From: Sclerotinia nivalis
Lineage: Eukaryota > Ascomycota > Leotiomycetes > Helotiales > Sclerotiniaceae
Length of the DNA stretch: 64,000 bases
Assembly: GCA_029531795.1 (NCBI GenBank)
Contig: JAPEIS010000007.1
Location: forward strand, 2,418,001-2,482,000
Direction of reading: 5' to 3'
Shown here: positions 12,043 to 24,407 of the stretch, piece by piece
How the letters are laid out: every line of letters begins with the position of its first letter
How positions within the stretch are numbered: the first letter of the stretch is position 1
The notes under the pieces: model-generated
Database searches by the model: none
What the model saw: the letters and a program-made list of their open reading frames with translations, nothing else
Told to the model about the DNA's origin: nothing
Translations under genes and position numbers: made by a program

Positions 12043-13344
12043 TATATTAATATTGTATTTAGTAGATAGATACAGTAGGTAAAATAAGTATATTCGTGAT
12101 AGCCAAGAGGTATACTACCAGCCAGCACCAGCACACATTAATATCTTTTACACCATCCATCCATCCATTTATTCCATCCATTTATTCAATCATTTCTCAA
12201 TCGTGGCAGTTCAAGAGCGAAAGCCGGATATGAGTGAGTTTTCCAATTTACCAATTAAGAGTTCAAACCGCATGCATCGACTCAAACATAACATTTTCAA
12301 ACTCCACTTTGTGCCAGCCGCTCTTCTTTGAGCTTGTCCATATAAGCTGAATATCCAAAGATCTATTTGGAATGCTCCAATGAATTTCCGTGGTGACTAC
12401 TTAGCTGTTTACATGATTCAAAGGTCGAAGTTTATATACAACTCCCTTCCTTGTCTTTACCAGCAATTTTATTTTTCATGATTTGAGTCCGTGAGTTGAG
12501 CTAGATGTGATTCTTCTACATCTTATTAATGCGATAATTGGTAGAGAAGCTTTGGAATGAATGTTACACAAAAGGACAACAGAGATCGTGCTACCGGTAC
12601 TCATATGAACTTGAAAGATTCCAATTCTTACATCGTATCCCATCAATCTTTCCAATTGAAACACTGGTTGCTTTATATATGATGTTTGGGTATGGAAATA
12701 TCATTGATCTCTCTCTCCGAAACAACCGTCACGGATAGATATTCAAAGGATCAACAAAACATCAAAACATATCTCGGTCACTAAAAGATCCGTTCTAGCC
12801 ACACTTTGAAAAGGACTAGACTCAAACTATCCCAAATACTATATCCAGGTACCTAGTACGCAACGCGTTATGACGTAGCTAAATAGCTAATCAAACACTC
12901 TTTCATTGACAAATAAATTCATTGTATTCATTTACTTCACCTTCCCTCATATGCTTGACTAGGTAGGTAATGAGCGAATCTCTCCCCTTTCGTTTCTTCC
13001 GTACCGAATACCAATATCGTGATACGTATTTTCACGAATTCTGATAATATCAAATAAACATCATAGAAGAGGTGAAAATCCCCATGTGAGATTTATTCAA
13101 ACCGGTAAACCAAGAAGCTCTGGCCAAAGCTTGGCAATTTGGGCGCATTTGTTTGGATCTACAGAGTACCGAGGATGTCGTTTGTAGATCTCTTTCTCCG
13201 CAACAATTAATAACTTGGTATCGCTACAACATCGAGAAATGAACAATTGAGGGAAAGAATACATATTATATTATATTACTACAATTTCAAAAGCCAGTGC
13301 TACAAATCATTCTCCTCTAATAATCTTCTCATCCAACATCAACA
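12043..13344. other. AT-rich intergenic region, no gene seen
   Basis: It contains a short CATC/TTCATCC-type low-complexity stretch near 12150-12200. No coding frame with protein character was found. Confidence 0.5.
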
Positions 13345-14592
13345 ATGATCACACCCCTCCCCCCTCTCCCCCTCCCAGACGGAATCACATCCACTTACAT
13401 CCACACCCCCAATCTAAACTACCACATCCTCCGCGCCGGCAACCCCTCACACCCACTCCTCCTCCTCCTCCACGGTTTCCCCGAACTCGCCTTCTCCTGG
13501 CGTAAACTCATGCCCGCCCTCGCCACCGAAGGTTATCACGTGCTAGCCTACGACCAACGCGGCAGCGGACGAACCACAGGATGGGATACTCGACCGTTCT
13601 CCTCCGTTGATTTAAATTCCACAACACTTGTGCGACTTGTGCGCGATGCGGTTATCTTGGTTACTGCACTGGGGTATAAAGATGTGAAATGTGTTTTGGG
13701 TCATGATTTTGGGGCTGTGGTTGCGAGTTGGTGTGCATTGATTAGGCCGGATTTGTTTAAATCGTATATCTTTCCCTCTTTCTTCTTTTTTGAATATTTG
13801 TGATTTGTGATGCAGCCTTTCCTAACGGGATATAGTGTCATAATAATGTCACACCCCTTCAAAGGATCTCCCATCCTCCCCACAACCACCTCAAACCCAA
13901 ACCCAAACCCCTCATCCCCAACCCAAGACATCCACGAAGCCCTAGCCAGTCTCTCCTCTCCCCACAAACACTACAAATGGTACTATTCGACCCCCTCCGC
14001 AGCCGACGAAATGGACAATCCCAAATCCGAGCTCCTCCCCTTCCTCCGCGGATACTTCTACCTCAAATCCGGTCACTGGACCAGTAACAACCCGCACCCC
14101 CTAACCTCCTGGAAAGCGTCCGAACTCCAAAAACTTCCCCCTTACTACATCATGCCTCTACACTCTTCCATGCGCGAAATAATCCAACAACAAATGCAAA
14201 ATGAAAACCCATCACACGTACAAGAAAACATGAGTAGATGGCTCAACGACGAAGAATTAAAAGTCTACGTAGATGAATACTCCCGAACTGGATTTCAGGG
14301 AATGTTAAATTGGTATAGAGTTACTACTGATACGCACTGGATGAAAGATCTTGAACTTTTCGCGGGCAAAAAAATAGAGGTCCCGCTGTTGTTCATAAGT
14401 GGAGAGAAGGATTGGGGTATGTACCAAGAACCGGGGACGCTGGAGAAAATGGAGAATGTGTGTTTGAAGTTTAAGGGTGTGGAAGTACTGGATGGGGCGG
14501 GTCATTGGGTGCAGCAGGAACGGGCGGAGGAAGTGGGGGAGGTTGTGGCGAAGTTTTTGAGGGAGGTTAAGTGGGAGGGTATGGCGTATTGA
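13345..14592 (+). CDS. Epoxide hydrolase, alpha/beta-hydrolase fold (391 aa)
   Basis: Two exons, 13345-13763 and 13836-14592, are joined across a 72-nt intron with donor GTATAT, branch CTAAC and acceptor TATAG. The join reads RPDLFKS-VIIMSHPFKG in one frame. Visible residues are HGFPE (43-47, oxyanion-hole region), GHDFGA (119-124, nucleophile Asp121), the acid region SGEKDWGMY and the catalytic His in GAGHWVQQE (H363). An Asp rather than Ser nucleophile and the HGFP motif place it with soluble epoxide hydrolases, which add water to epoxides to make diols. No signal peptide is seen, so it is probably cytosolic. Length is normal for the family. Codon use in exon 1 and mid-exon 2 is strikingly C-rich compared with the neighbourhood. 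The substrate is unknown. Confidence 0.9.
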
Positions 14593-17500
14593 TTAGGGAT
14601 GAGGTGAGAATTTGTTTTTTTGGTTGGAATGGGGGTGGGTTAGCTTTGGAATTGTGGCATCTACGCTCTGTATGGCTTCTCTGGCTTTTAGGCCATACTT
14701 GCAGGAGTATCGATTAGAATACCTATGTTGTGGGACTTTGTTGAATCTCAAAATGTGCCATCCGGACTATATATAGAAGTCTAACGATCCTAATCCCACT
14801 TACACTTTACTACTCTTACACTCTTATCCGAAGTTATTAGAACATTCCTTTCTTTTTCCGTCATTGGTTTGCGAATGAATCTAGTATTTGTAAGTCTTAT
14901 AATCTCTTATTTCCCGTTTATTCTTGTCTAAGCTTAGCAACTTATATACTCCTTTCGTTTTTAACTCTCCTCTAACAGTAGGTATGATTACATAGGATCT
15001 ATATTACAACAATAAATTCACTTTTCCCATCTCAGTAGATGAAGTATTTCCTCTCATTTTTTTTCAAAATATATCTCTGCCTAGCTAAAGGAAAGAGGAT
15101 TGAGTGAAAAGGATTTCAATTCATATCTATCCATTTCCCCAAAACATTATTATAAATGACTCTTATGGTCATGGATAAGTATTATCACTTTAGACACAGT
15201 GATTGAGATGTCATGATGTGAGGATGGAGCAGGGGAATCTTTTTATGGGGTATAGAGAACTTTGAGTAGGCAATGAAAGTGATGTACTAGGTATCTATCT
15301 ATTCACTTCAAAAGGAACTCGAAGAAAAGGTGTCGAGTGTGAAGATTCTCGACAGATGGAACTGGAAGTATTCGCAAATTTGATTATAGTTCTTATCAAC
15401 AAAAATGCAATATAAATATACTTAAAAAATATCTGATATCAACACCACACTTTGAATTCCTCAACTTAAAGTTATTCATTCCTCATTTCTGATCGTCTAA
15501 CGACCCTCGCAGCATACCCCTTGTTTATTCATCCCTCTTTTCTCCTTCTGAAGAGTTCTTCTCGTTGTTTATAGAAGAGAATTTCTTTTCCCAGAATTAC
15601 TATAGATTGTTGATAATCAATGTTGTGGGACCGGTTATCATTCATTGAGTCGAAAGGTTTGGTGATATAGCGCATACTAGGATGAGCGAATCATACGTGA
15701 AAATCGAAGAATGTTGGTGAAAGTATTGACTTTAATGATTTCAGGAACTGTACGGGCTAATCTTTGGTTTTATAGCTTCTTACTTGCCGCTATGAATATT
15801 CCTGAAAGAAATTATATCCAAAGAAGAGATTGTTTTCATTGCAGAGGAGTCTATTTTTTGCTTGCGAACGCAATTTCATAGTTGATCTTGCCATCTCCTG
15901 GTGCAGAATGATTGGACTTCCCCTGGATATTACTCTGACAAATATACCTGGGTACGAAAAGTTTACAAGGCTTCTTTGGCTATAGAATATTTGTGAAGTA
16001 TTCTTTCTAGAAGTTTTGTTAAATTGTCTTGTCCGCACTTTCAGAATCTATAATTTGGGTGGAAAAGTGTTTCTCCTCAACCAGAAGCTAGAACAGAGAA
16101 AGTTTCTCCTCAAATAAAGACCGATCAGTTATCACTAATGATAAGAAGTACTGGCTCCAAACATTTACCCCTTCTATTTCAAATTACATCCATAGGCCAG
16201 CAGAAAACACCAACTTCGGTATGGAGTAAAGTAGGTCTGTTTTTAGAATTACGTATTTTTCATTGCGCCATGCTATTGCTATTCTCGAAAGAGCGTGTGA
16301 ATTGACCTTTATCATCGACATACACCTCAGCAATGTGGTAGATCTCTCAAAGAATTGCAGAAAGTAGTCGCTTGGGGCGATTCTTTTATTCGCACCACCT
16401 CTATTTGCCTTCTACTCCGGGAGATTGATCTTCTACTGAGTCTCGCCTTATCAAAGAATTAACGTTTTGGAAACTGCGCTTGATCGTGTATATGAAGAGA
16501 AGGTAAGGCTATCAATGAGTAGGCAGAAGGAGATGACAATGCATAAGGATGGAGAAGGATATGCTGGGGAATGTATAGATAACAGGCCGGGAAATGCATT
16601 CGTGTTGAACACAGCATATCTGTATTATGACTCGAATGCGAGTCCTTCAAAGTCCTTAAACATGGGAAAACTAGTTGTGCTACAGTGGAACATCCGAGTA
16701 GGTTTGTGGATTTTGTGTATGTTGACTAGGCATATAGTACAAGGCGAATGTTAAGAAACAGATGAGGATCAGAGAAGAATTTGGAAAGTTTATATACTAC
16801 ATGAACTCGGGCCCCTCGTGACTCAATGTGGCACCTAGTGAAATAGTAAGGTCATCTGATATTAGGCGAGGGCGATCACTCGGCCCAATAGCACAGCTGC
16901 ACTAGCATCTGATACTTCTATAGTTGAGAGCGTTCCAGTTATTCTTCGTATAGGAGATTGATTCTACTCACCTACTACGTATACATCGTATGATATAGTA
17001 ATAACGCATGGCTCATATGTACAATTGGAACGCTCATCTCATACATATCCTTACTATAAGCTAGCTAGACATCAAACAAATGTTTTAGTGTCTGATTCTA
17101 ACCTGATAATATCTCAAGGGTAAGTTAGCAATCTGATGTATATACTGGGTATCTCAATTTCTATAAATAATTACGTAGACAGCCAAAAACCCAATACAAC
17201 GTACCGGTACTTAGGTAGATACTTATTATAATGTGACGAAACGAAAGGGGAGCGATCAGTGAATGCCAAGCATTTTCTCTATGGTAAGCCGCTAAAAAAT
17301 AGGCTTCACGCTAAGCAAGAGCCACTAAATGATCATTACCACTTACGACATCATCCCGAATGACAACAAGACTGAATACCTAAATAATAACTCTAACTCT
17401 ACAATATAATTACATTTACATTTACACTTACACTTACACTTACACTTACACTTACACTTACAATTACAATTACAATTACAATTATATTTCACAATCACGA

Positions 17501-17613
17501 CCAAATCCCGAATCTATTGTACGCAGCACTATAGAATAATCGCCTGCACAAGTATCTCCTGGATTGCGGAATCTTTATCTTCTATCAGAATCGCGATTTG
17601 TCGAAACCCCACA
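14593..17613. other. Long intergenic region (about 3 kb), no gene seen
   Basis: AT-rich, with only short open frames (for example 15790-16038 minus and 16467-16754 plus) that show no domain or splice support. It contains the microsatellite listed separately at 17409-17490. Confidence 0.5.
17409..17490 (+). repeat. Hexanucleotide microsatellite (ACATTT/ACACTT/ACAATT)
   Basis: Tandem 6-bp units change composition along the array: TACATT, then six or more TACACT, then TACAAT. The array ends about 120 bp upstream of the 2EXR gene start, in its likely promoter/5' UTR. Confidence 0.9.
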
Positions 17614-18303
17614 ATGTCCACAACCATCACAACCACCACAGCCCCTTCATTCCTCAACCTCCCTTCCGAGCTCCGCCTCAAAATATGGTCTAACCTTCTC
17701 CCCGGCCCTCGTACCCTTCCGATCCGCTACTCTCGAGTCAATAAATCCTATTTCACTCCCATCCCTCCTTCAATCCTCCTATCTATCTCATCCGAAACCC
17801 GTACTCTATTCCTCGAACACTATGTCCTACTCCATCTAAACCCCTCCTACAACTCCACAATATACATAAATTTCTCCCTCGACACGCTTTGTTTCGACCA
17901 CGAAGAATGTTCACCGATAGGAGATTTGGCTTTGGATTTTAAGAATTGTGCGCAGAGCAGTTTAATTCAACGGGTGGACATTGATGTGCATTTATGGGAG
18001 ATCTTAAGGCTGTTTCGATTCGATGCTCTTTCGGAGATTAAATATTTACATGGGTTGCGGAATTTGACGTTGTTTATGAGGCGGTATGAAGAGGAGCAGC
18101 AGGGTTATGGAGAAGGAGTTGAGATGAGTAGATTGGTGAGGAGCAGGGAGTTGCTGGGTGGCAGGATGCTGTTTGAGGGGCAGACGACGGATAGAGAAAT
18201 TGCACAGTGTCAGTGGTATGTACAGATAGTGAAGTGGGAGGTGGAACATGGGGATGATGAGTGGATTAAGGGGAAACCGAGTGTGCAGATGTGGATAATA
18301 TGA
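17614..18303 (+). CDS. 2EXR-domain protein (229 aa)
   Basis: A single-exon gene. After a Thr-rich start, the segment FLNLPSELRLKIWSNLLPGPRTLPIRY (residues about 13-40) is the hallmark of the fungal 2EXR family (F-LP-ELR-IW...R). It is followed by PIPPSILLSISSETRTLFLEHY, the second conserved block of such proteins. The family is very abundant in Leotiomycetes and has no established biochemical role. Ser/Thr/Pro codons are C-rich at the start. Length is on the short side of the family. No signal peptide or membrane segment was seen. The ATG sits in a plausible context after a short leader. Confidence 0.85.
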   Translation: MSTTITTTTAPSFLNLPSELRLKIWSNLLPGPRTLPIRYSRVNKSYFTPIPPSILLSISSETRTLFLEHYVLLHLNPSYNSTIYINFSLDTLCFDHEECSPIGDLALDFKNCAQSSLIQRVDIDVHLWEILRLFRFDALSEIKYLHGLRNLTLFMRRYEEEQQGYGEGVEMSRLVRSRELLGGRMLFEGQTTDREIAQCQWYVQIVKWEVEHGDDEWIKGKPSVQMWII

Positions 18304-19028
18304 GGCGAAGGAGTTTGATATGACGAACACGAATAATGGAATTGGAGATTTATCCAATGGAGCTTCCGCATTTGGAGGTTCACCTCATCACCGGGTTTTC
18401 TATCGCGTGCTATAGCATTCTCATATTTGCTTTGAACGCATTACTTCCTGGATTGATGATGTCTATGTTATTATCAACACGGACGAGATCCATCTTGGGT
18501 ACATAGGGCTAACAAAGTACGAGAGGGCTTGTTCGAAATAATATTTATCTAATAGAGGATGGCTTGATACAAGTGAGCGCTGGGTGTGGTGTCCAAGTGG
18601 ACTCCTCAAAGCTTTATAAGCAAGGCCTTCAGCTCAATTCCATGCATAGTAGGACTTCGTTATACGGAACTGAAAATTTCGATTGATCAAAATTCGGTAT
18701 CAAGAGATATCCGAATGATTCATATCAGTATTATGAATATTGTATAAACATTTTAGTTTCGATTTTTGATATTTTCGAAAATAATTGTACAATGATTCTT
18801 TGTTGAAAAAACAAAATTTTATTTTTACTTCAATTTATATCGGATTTGATGCTTCAAAGTCTGCGAATAATGATTATAATTAAGGGCCAGAAGGGTCAGC
18901 TATACATGATATGAAGAGGCACTAGGCCTAAAAAAGAATGAAACATTATCCAACGAATGACCGGTGTGCCGGTGGCGGCAAGAGAATAGGCTCCTCCGTC
19001 ACAGTCCAGTATAAGCAAGTTCTACTGT
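18304..19028. other. AT-rich intergenic region, no gene seen
   Basis: The most AT-rich part is 18650-18880. Nothing coding was recognised. This is the shared 3' space between two convergent genes. Confidence 0.5.
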
Positions 19029-21764
19029 CTAAACGTCCTCTTCATCCATTTCTCCATGCATCTCCCTTTCTCTCCCGTCCCCTTCCTTCTGCTCTGATGC
19101 TGGTCCCATCAATGGGTCGTCGTCACTTACGTCATCTTCATTATTGCCTAGACTGCTCCATCCGTACATTAATTCCTCCATCATGATATCTAACTCACCT
19201 TCTAACCGCAATGGCACTCTGCGATCGAATGGCCGGAAAACTTTGCATTTGATAATTCTCTATAACAATTTCGAGTTAGTTCATGCGCTGTCATTTGACT
19301 CGAGTGCTGTTGGAAAGAGTATAGGGAGATATAGATGATGCATACTGGGCTTGCTCCTTCCTCGTTGCTCTAAATTTATACACCAAGTGGTGACCAAACC
19401 AAAGCGAGGTCAAACCACCTCCAATTCTGCTATTCGGACTGGAGGCGTGATGCAATCGTGTCGTAACTTTCAAGCTGGTCGTCTGGTCGCTAGAGGTTAC
19501 TTTCGCATTGGAAACATATCTCTTGATGAACATTTCGTGCCTATAAGCCCGCGTTGTCAGCCCATCCCATTGCTCCCATGTTCACGCTAAGGAAGTCTCT
19601 TTCGGAAACTTACCTGAGCATCGTGGTATTCGTTTCAACAGTCCCGAGTACTAAGTTTTCCACTGCTTGTGTATTGGCTAACTGTCCCGGAACATCGGCG
19701 TTATCGCGTCCACCAAATGAGCGAGCGGATCTATGAAGCCACTAGACGCGGATGAGCAATAGTAATATCTCCAGGTTTATTTCATACATACCTCGGCTCG
19801 AAGCTTTCTTTTATCATTTGGGTCATTTTTGAACAGACGACTCATAATCTGTCTTTGTCAGCACGTTCTCTTGTCCGAAAGCAGTAGGATAGTTACCGCG
19901 TTGGCGCCAAGATTTGCCATGACTTGATTTTGGGTAATTTCACGTTTGATACCGACAGCGGCCTCGGCACTGGCATTCGATACAGTCGTGATTGTCCCCA
20001 CACCGCCCTCAAACTTTATAGCATTACTTCGCTCGCCATTTGGCCCCACCGGGTTTCTCAGCGTGTACAGCTCTCCTACTATTCCTTTGAAGATCGCCGT
20101 GAGTTCCGCCGGGTCTTCAGTGATGGGCTGCAATGGTTCTCGATAAATCTTGGTGATTGAGGCATTATTCAGGATCTCGAAGTCCGCTATGCTGGTCACC
20201 AAAGTATACAACATGATGGGATGCTGACCCACAATCTTGTAGGTGTCCGATGGGAATTGTTGTAGGAAATTAGCACTAGAGCAGAACCTGACATCGATAT
20301 TGCTCATCTGGGGTTTAAAGTTCAGCTTTGAGTCAGCAAACATTTTCTCGATTTTAGTCTTTACGAGTTTGATGGCGTTCTGCTCCGAGTAGTCATTGGT
20401 AACACGATTGATGAATCTGGATGGTATAACGAGATAGAGCTTGACGGTGTCGATTTGTGTTCTGGCGGTGGCAGTGAACTTCGGATCCCAAAATCGGGCA
20501 AGAACATTGTAGAGTCTCTTGGGCTGGCATTGGGCGCTGTGTGCGACTTCTTCACGTTGCATTACGTTAGTACGGGGTTCTCGATTCCCAATATCTGTAT
20601 CTGAGATTATGTGTCAATGCTTACTCATGATGTTAGCGAATCCTTCCCTGATACGATTATTAACCTGGTTCTTGCCGGCGCCTCGCCATCGCTCCTGATA
20701 CATTCCGTCGAAGTTCCTAATGTTCCCAAGTTGCCCGTCGGCGCTCCAGACCGTAAAAGGAGGAAGTTGTTTATTGTACTCATCGTAATCATTGCTTAGA
20801 GCCTCATGGTCGTGCCGAATGCGGCGCTCAAGACCTGCGAATTTCATGTAACAATTTTTTAAAAAGTATTGTTTTGGTAAGTACTTATTTGCATGAAAAA
20901 GTCGCAGCGGGAGTTCAAGGGGTGAGACTAGAAAGCGCCAGGAGGAACATTTTGTTCCAAGCATAGCTGCTAGCGTAGCTTAAAAGACGTAAGGTCAAAT
21001 ACAACATGCACTCTTATAATTGGTGTTGTCTCCGCAGAAGACATAGTCAATTCCATCATCGAGATCTTGCATGTCCCTGTTGGTCCCTCGATAAGTCCAG
21101 ACGGTAATTTCTTGAAAGTCCCCTTCGACCTTGCTAGCCTATTTTCATTGTATTAGACATTTTCGAAGCTAAAGAATAGTCAGGGCGTTAGGGAAGCCTT
21201 ACCTCCCGATGCTGTTTTGCGGAAGCCGCGCTGACCAATAACTTCCCGCGATATAATTTATAAAGAAACGAGCTGTCACACAACTCTTTTTCTAGTGCTG
21301 TGACGACCAATGTCCGTTTACCATGGAGTGTAAATCCTATGAGTTTTAATCATTTGTTTGACATGAAAATAAACTTTACTTGAAGAGGCAAGCCTCAGAC
21401 GCACCATGATAGATGGCTTGTTGCTGAGCCTGATCAGTTGTCTGGCCCGGAACAGTTGTCTGGTCCGGAGCAGTTGCACGATCCCAGCGCCGAAGTTTCA
21501 ATTCTGTAAAGTGGTCAACATATAGTATCAGAAAGCTGATCCGGGGTATACAAACGAAGAAGTTTTTTTTTTCTCAGGGATTTGCTGCTTGGAAGGCTTG
21601 CGAGCCTTTGCACTTTTGACGTCTCCTGATCTAAGTGTCACGTACTTCAGAAGTTGATCAACGTTGACATTCCCATCGTTGGGATCTGCTCTGGTCTGCT
21701 TGTTGTTCTTGCCTTCGCCTTGATTCCCGCCTTTATTCTGGCGTTTTTTGGTGGTGTACCTCAT
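19029..21764 (-). CDS. Ten-exon gene of unknown function (about 705 aa); one-base frame problem at an A10 run in exon 1
   Basis: I do not recognise the family. The splice sites join consistently: exons 21764-21556, 21503-21405, 21336-21203, 21138-21006, 20966-20625, 20549-19897, 19848-19792, 19681-19614, 19540-19346 and 19257-19029. All GT-AG junctions keep phase except the first, which is one base off. Exon 1 contains a run of ten A residues (minus strand), and a run one base shorter would restore the frame. The start has a basic leader (MRYTTKKRQNKGG). The middle contains TYRGTNRDMQDLDDGIDYVF and a segment with NFDGMYQERWRG. The largest exon ends in IKREITQNQVMANLGANA, and the C-terminus is acidic. 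No signal peptide or membrane helix was seen. The second transposon copy starts only 126 bp upstream of the ATG. Confidence 0.6.
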
Positions 21765-21889
21765 GTTGTTGTTGGCAAATACTTGACAAGCTGTTGGGTT
21801 TTTGAAAGACTGATAAATGCACGACTGTACTATCAATAGTAAGAAAATGGAGGCAATTATCGATCAATTACACGTTACTTATATACATA

Positions 21890-23741
21890 ACGTGGTTTAT
21901 CAGTGTGCGGGTCATATCAGTGTGTGGGTCACTTTCACTTCAATTCAATCTCTTCTTTTTCAACACGCGTTTTATCAACAATCTATAATGAATTCGAATA
22001 ACCAAGAAGCTCATATATTCCTCGCTATCGAAGCTATTCAAAAAGACAAAAAAATAAGCATTCGAAAAGTTGCGAAGATGTATAATATCTCGAATATAAT
22101 ATTACAGTGTAGAATTAATGGTTTTATTCCTCATTTCGAATATCGATCTAAATTTTATAATCTTTCAGAACTAGAAGAGAATATCATTTCTAAGTATATA
22201 CTCGATATAGATATAAGAGGATTTCTATCTAAATTCAGAAATGTGGAAGATATGATGAATTATATTCTTGAATCGAGGGATGCAAAGTATATTGGGAAGT
22301 TCTGGGTGTATCGATTTGTAAAGCATCGAATCAAATTAAAGATGCGTTTTAGTTGTGTTTATGATTTTCAAAGAACTCTTTGCGAAGATTCTAAGCTTAT
22401 TGAAAAGTGGTTTCGACTGGTTTTGAATATGCAAGCGAAATATGGTATTCTCGACAGCGATTTCTATAATTTCGACGAAACAGGCTTTATGATGGGGATT
22501 ATATGTGCTGCAATGATTATTACTAGTGTTGAGAGATGTAGTAGAAGTAAATCAGTACAATTAAGCAATCGAGAATGGGCTACAGTAATAATATATGGAA
22601 ATGGGGAGGGTGAAACCATATTCTTATTTCTAGTGGTTCAAAGACAGGTTCATCTTTTCAATTGGTATACCGAAACCGATTTTCCTGTGGAATGGGCTAT
22701 TAAACCTATATCTAATGGATGGACAAACAATGAAACAGATTTAGAATGATTGAAACACTTCGATAAGCATACTAAGAATCGAAGAAAGGGCAAATATCGA
22801 ATGTTGATACTAGATGAACATGAAAGCTATGAATCAGTACCTTTTCAGTTGTATTGCAAAGAGAATGATATTATCTGTTTAAAATTACTACTACATTCAA
22901 ATCATTTAACTCAACCATTTGATGTTGGCTGTTTTAGCAACCTGAAACGTTCATATGGTACTCAAATTGATGGGTTTATCAAGGCACATATCAATTATAT
23001 TTCGAAAATTGAATTCTTTATAACTTTCAAAACTGTATACCAAGAATCAATTACGATTCAGAATATGAAATCAGGGTTTCGAGGAACAGGTTTAATACCA
23101 TTTGATCCTGAAGCTGTACTTTCAAAACTAGATATTCGAATTCGTATACTTACTCCCCCCTTTTTCGATCAAGATTTATGGACTTCTCAAACCCTTCATA
23201 ACCCAACTGAAGCTTTTTCACAATCGATTTTAGTAAGATCTCGAATGGTTTGTTATCAATCAAGCTTTTCTATATCTATATTCGAGATTGTATTAGTTTT
23301 AGTTAAGGGTATAGAGAGATTAATATATGAAAATACACTTTTAAATACAAAGATTCGTATACTTCGGGCAGCAAATGAGGTATTAAGCAAGTATCGATGT
23401 ACAAAAAAAACTCAATTATATTAAGGAGGAGTGTTTACTGGATAAGAGGTTATCGATATATTATCTCAGCAAAAGGTTGATATTCAGATTCAATATGATG
23501 AGTGTCAAAAAGGGGGGAATTCTAATGAGGAAGCATTTTCTAGTCGATGTTGTAGTAAGTGTAGAAAGATTGAGTATAATATAAGGATTTGTCAAAATAA
23601 TGTAATAGATCCTAGATTATTAGAATCTTTATAATTTTAATCAATTGATTTAATTGTTGTTGAATAATATGGGTTTGAAAGAGTGAATTGAGGTGAAAGT
23701 GACCCATACACTGATATGACCCGCACACTGATAAACCACGT
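21890..23741 (+). mobile_element. Fot1/Pogo DNA transposon copy 2, nearly intact but with a nonsense codon
   Basis: An 1852-bp element, the same length as copy 1 and in opposite orientation. The first about 58 bases, starting ACGTGGTTTATCAGTGTGCG, are repeated inverted at the right end with two transition mismatches in the part I compared. TA flanks both ends. The left end lies close upstream of the minus-strand gene at 19029-21764. Confidence 0.93.
21988..23424 (+). pseudogene. Fot1/Pogo-type transposase (copy 2), split by one TGA
   Basis: One continuous frame of 479 codons starts MNSNNQEAHIFLAIEA. It is interrupted only by TGA at 22747-22749, where related transposases have Trp, so TGG-to-TGA is likely (a G-to-A change of RIP type). 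An N-terminal helix-turn-helix region is visible, then the DDE/D triad: FDETGF (first Asp), LILDEHESY (second Asp) and QPFDVGCF (third Asp). All three catalytic acids are present. Without readthrough the protein lacks two of them. Confidence 0.9.
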
Positions 23742-24407
23742 TATATGATTATTTTCTTTCCATTACGATGCAGGGTTCCCCACGGGCCCTTTCTTCAGCT
23801 CGGCTATCAACGAGTTGTTCAGTCAGCCACCATGCACTCACCAGGGGTATCAGGTACTAGCTTGGCTTGACCTGGCCCCACTAAAGCCACACCCCGCCAT
23901 CGCCAAATATGCCCAAAAAAGAAAGCTAGTGTAACTCGATAACTGCCTAACTTCTGTTTTGACACAGACAGGGGGGCCATTCTTGTGCTCGCTAAACACC
24001 CTGACTCAGCTTCCAGTCACTTGGTAATCTCCGCATGTTGAGTATTCAAGGCTCGAAGACGAATGTATGGATTGTGGCGTAATAGAGGCTGAATGACTTT
24101 ATCAATCTATCTAACCTTTTGCTTTTGGAATGTATGAGAAAGTTTTCTTTAGCCGGCTTCTTTCACAAAGATGGCCCTTGTTAGATCTATCGTATCATTA
24201 GTCCCCATGCAAAATTGACAATATCACCAATAATGCCGATGTTTTCAATATGCATTAAAAGTTCTCCCTTTTCCTCTTCGCATTCCATTATCTTTGAAGC
24301 CATTCTTTACCATTTTCACTATGTTTGCATGTTGAGCTTGTCACTTTCGTTAAAGATCACTTCCTCAGTCATATATTCTACATCGAAACTTTGGTTACAA
24401 TCACAAA
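23742..24407. other. Intergenic region, no gene seen
   Basis: Sequence between the right end of transposon copy 2 and the start of the large broken gene. GC is somewhat higher at 23770-23990. No coding signal was recognised. Confidence 0.5.

Noticed and set aside
13807..14592. Second hydrolase frame read as a separate gene
   Set aside because: It joins exon 1 in phase through a 72-nt intron with a good branch site, giving one complete epoxide hydrolase.
17409..17490. Possible CRISPR-like or regulatory repeat array
   Set aside because: A 6-bp tandem microsatellite without spacers. CRISPR is not expected in a fungal nuclear genome.
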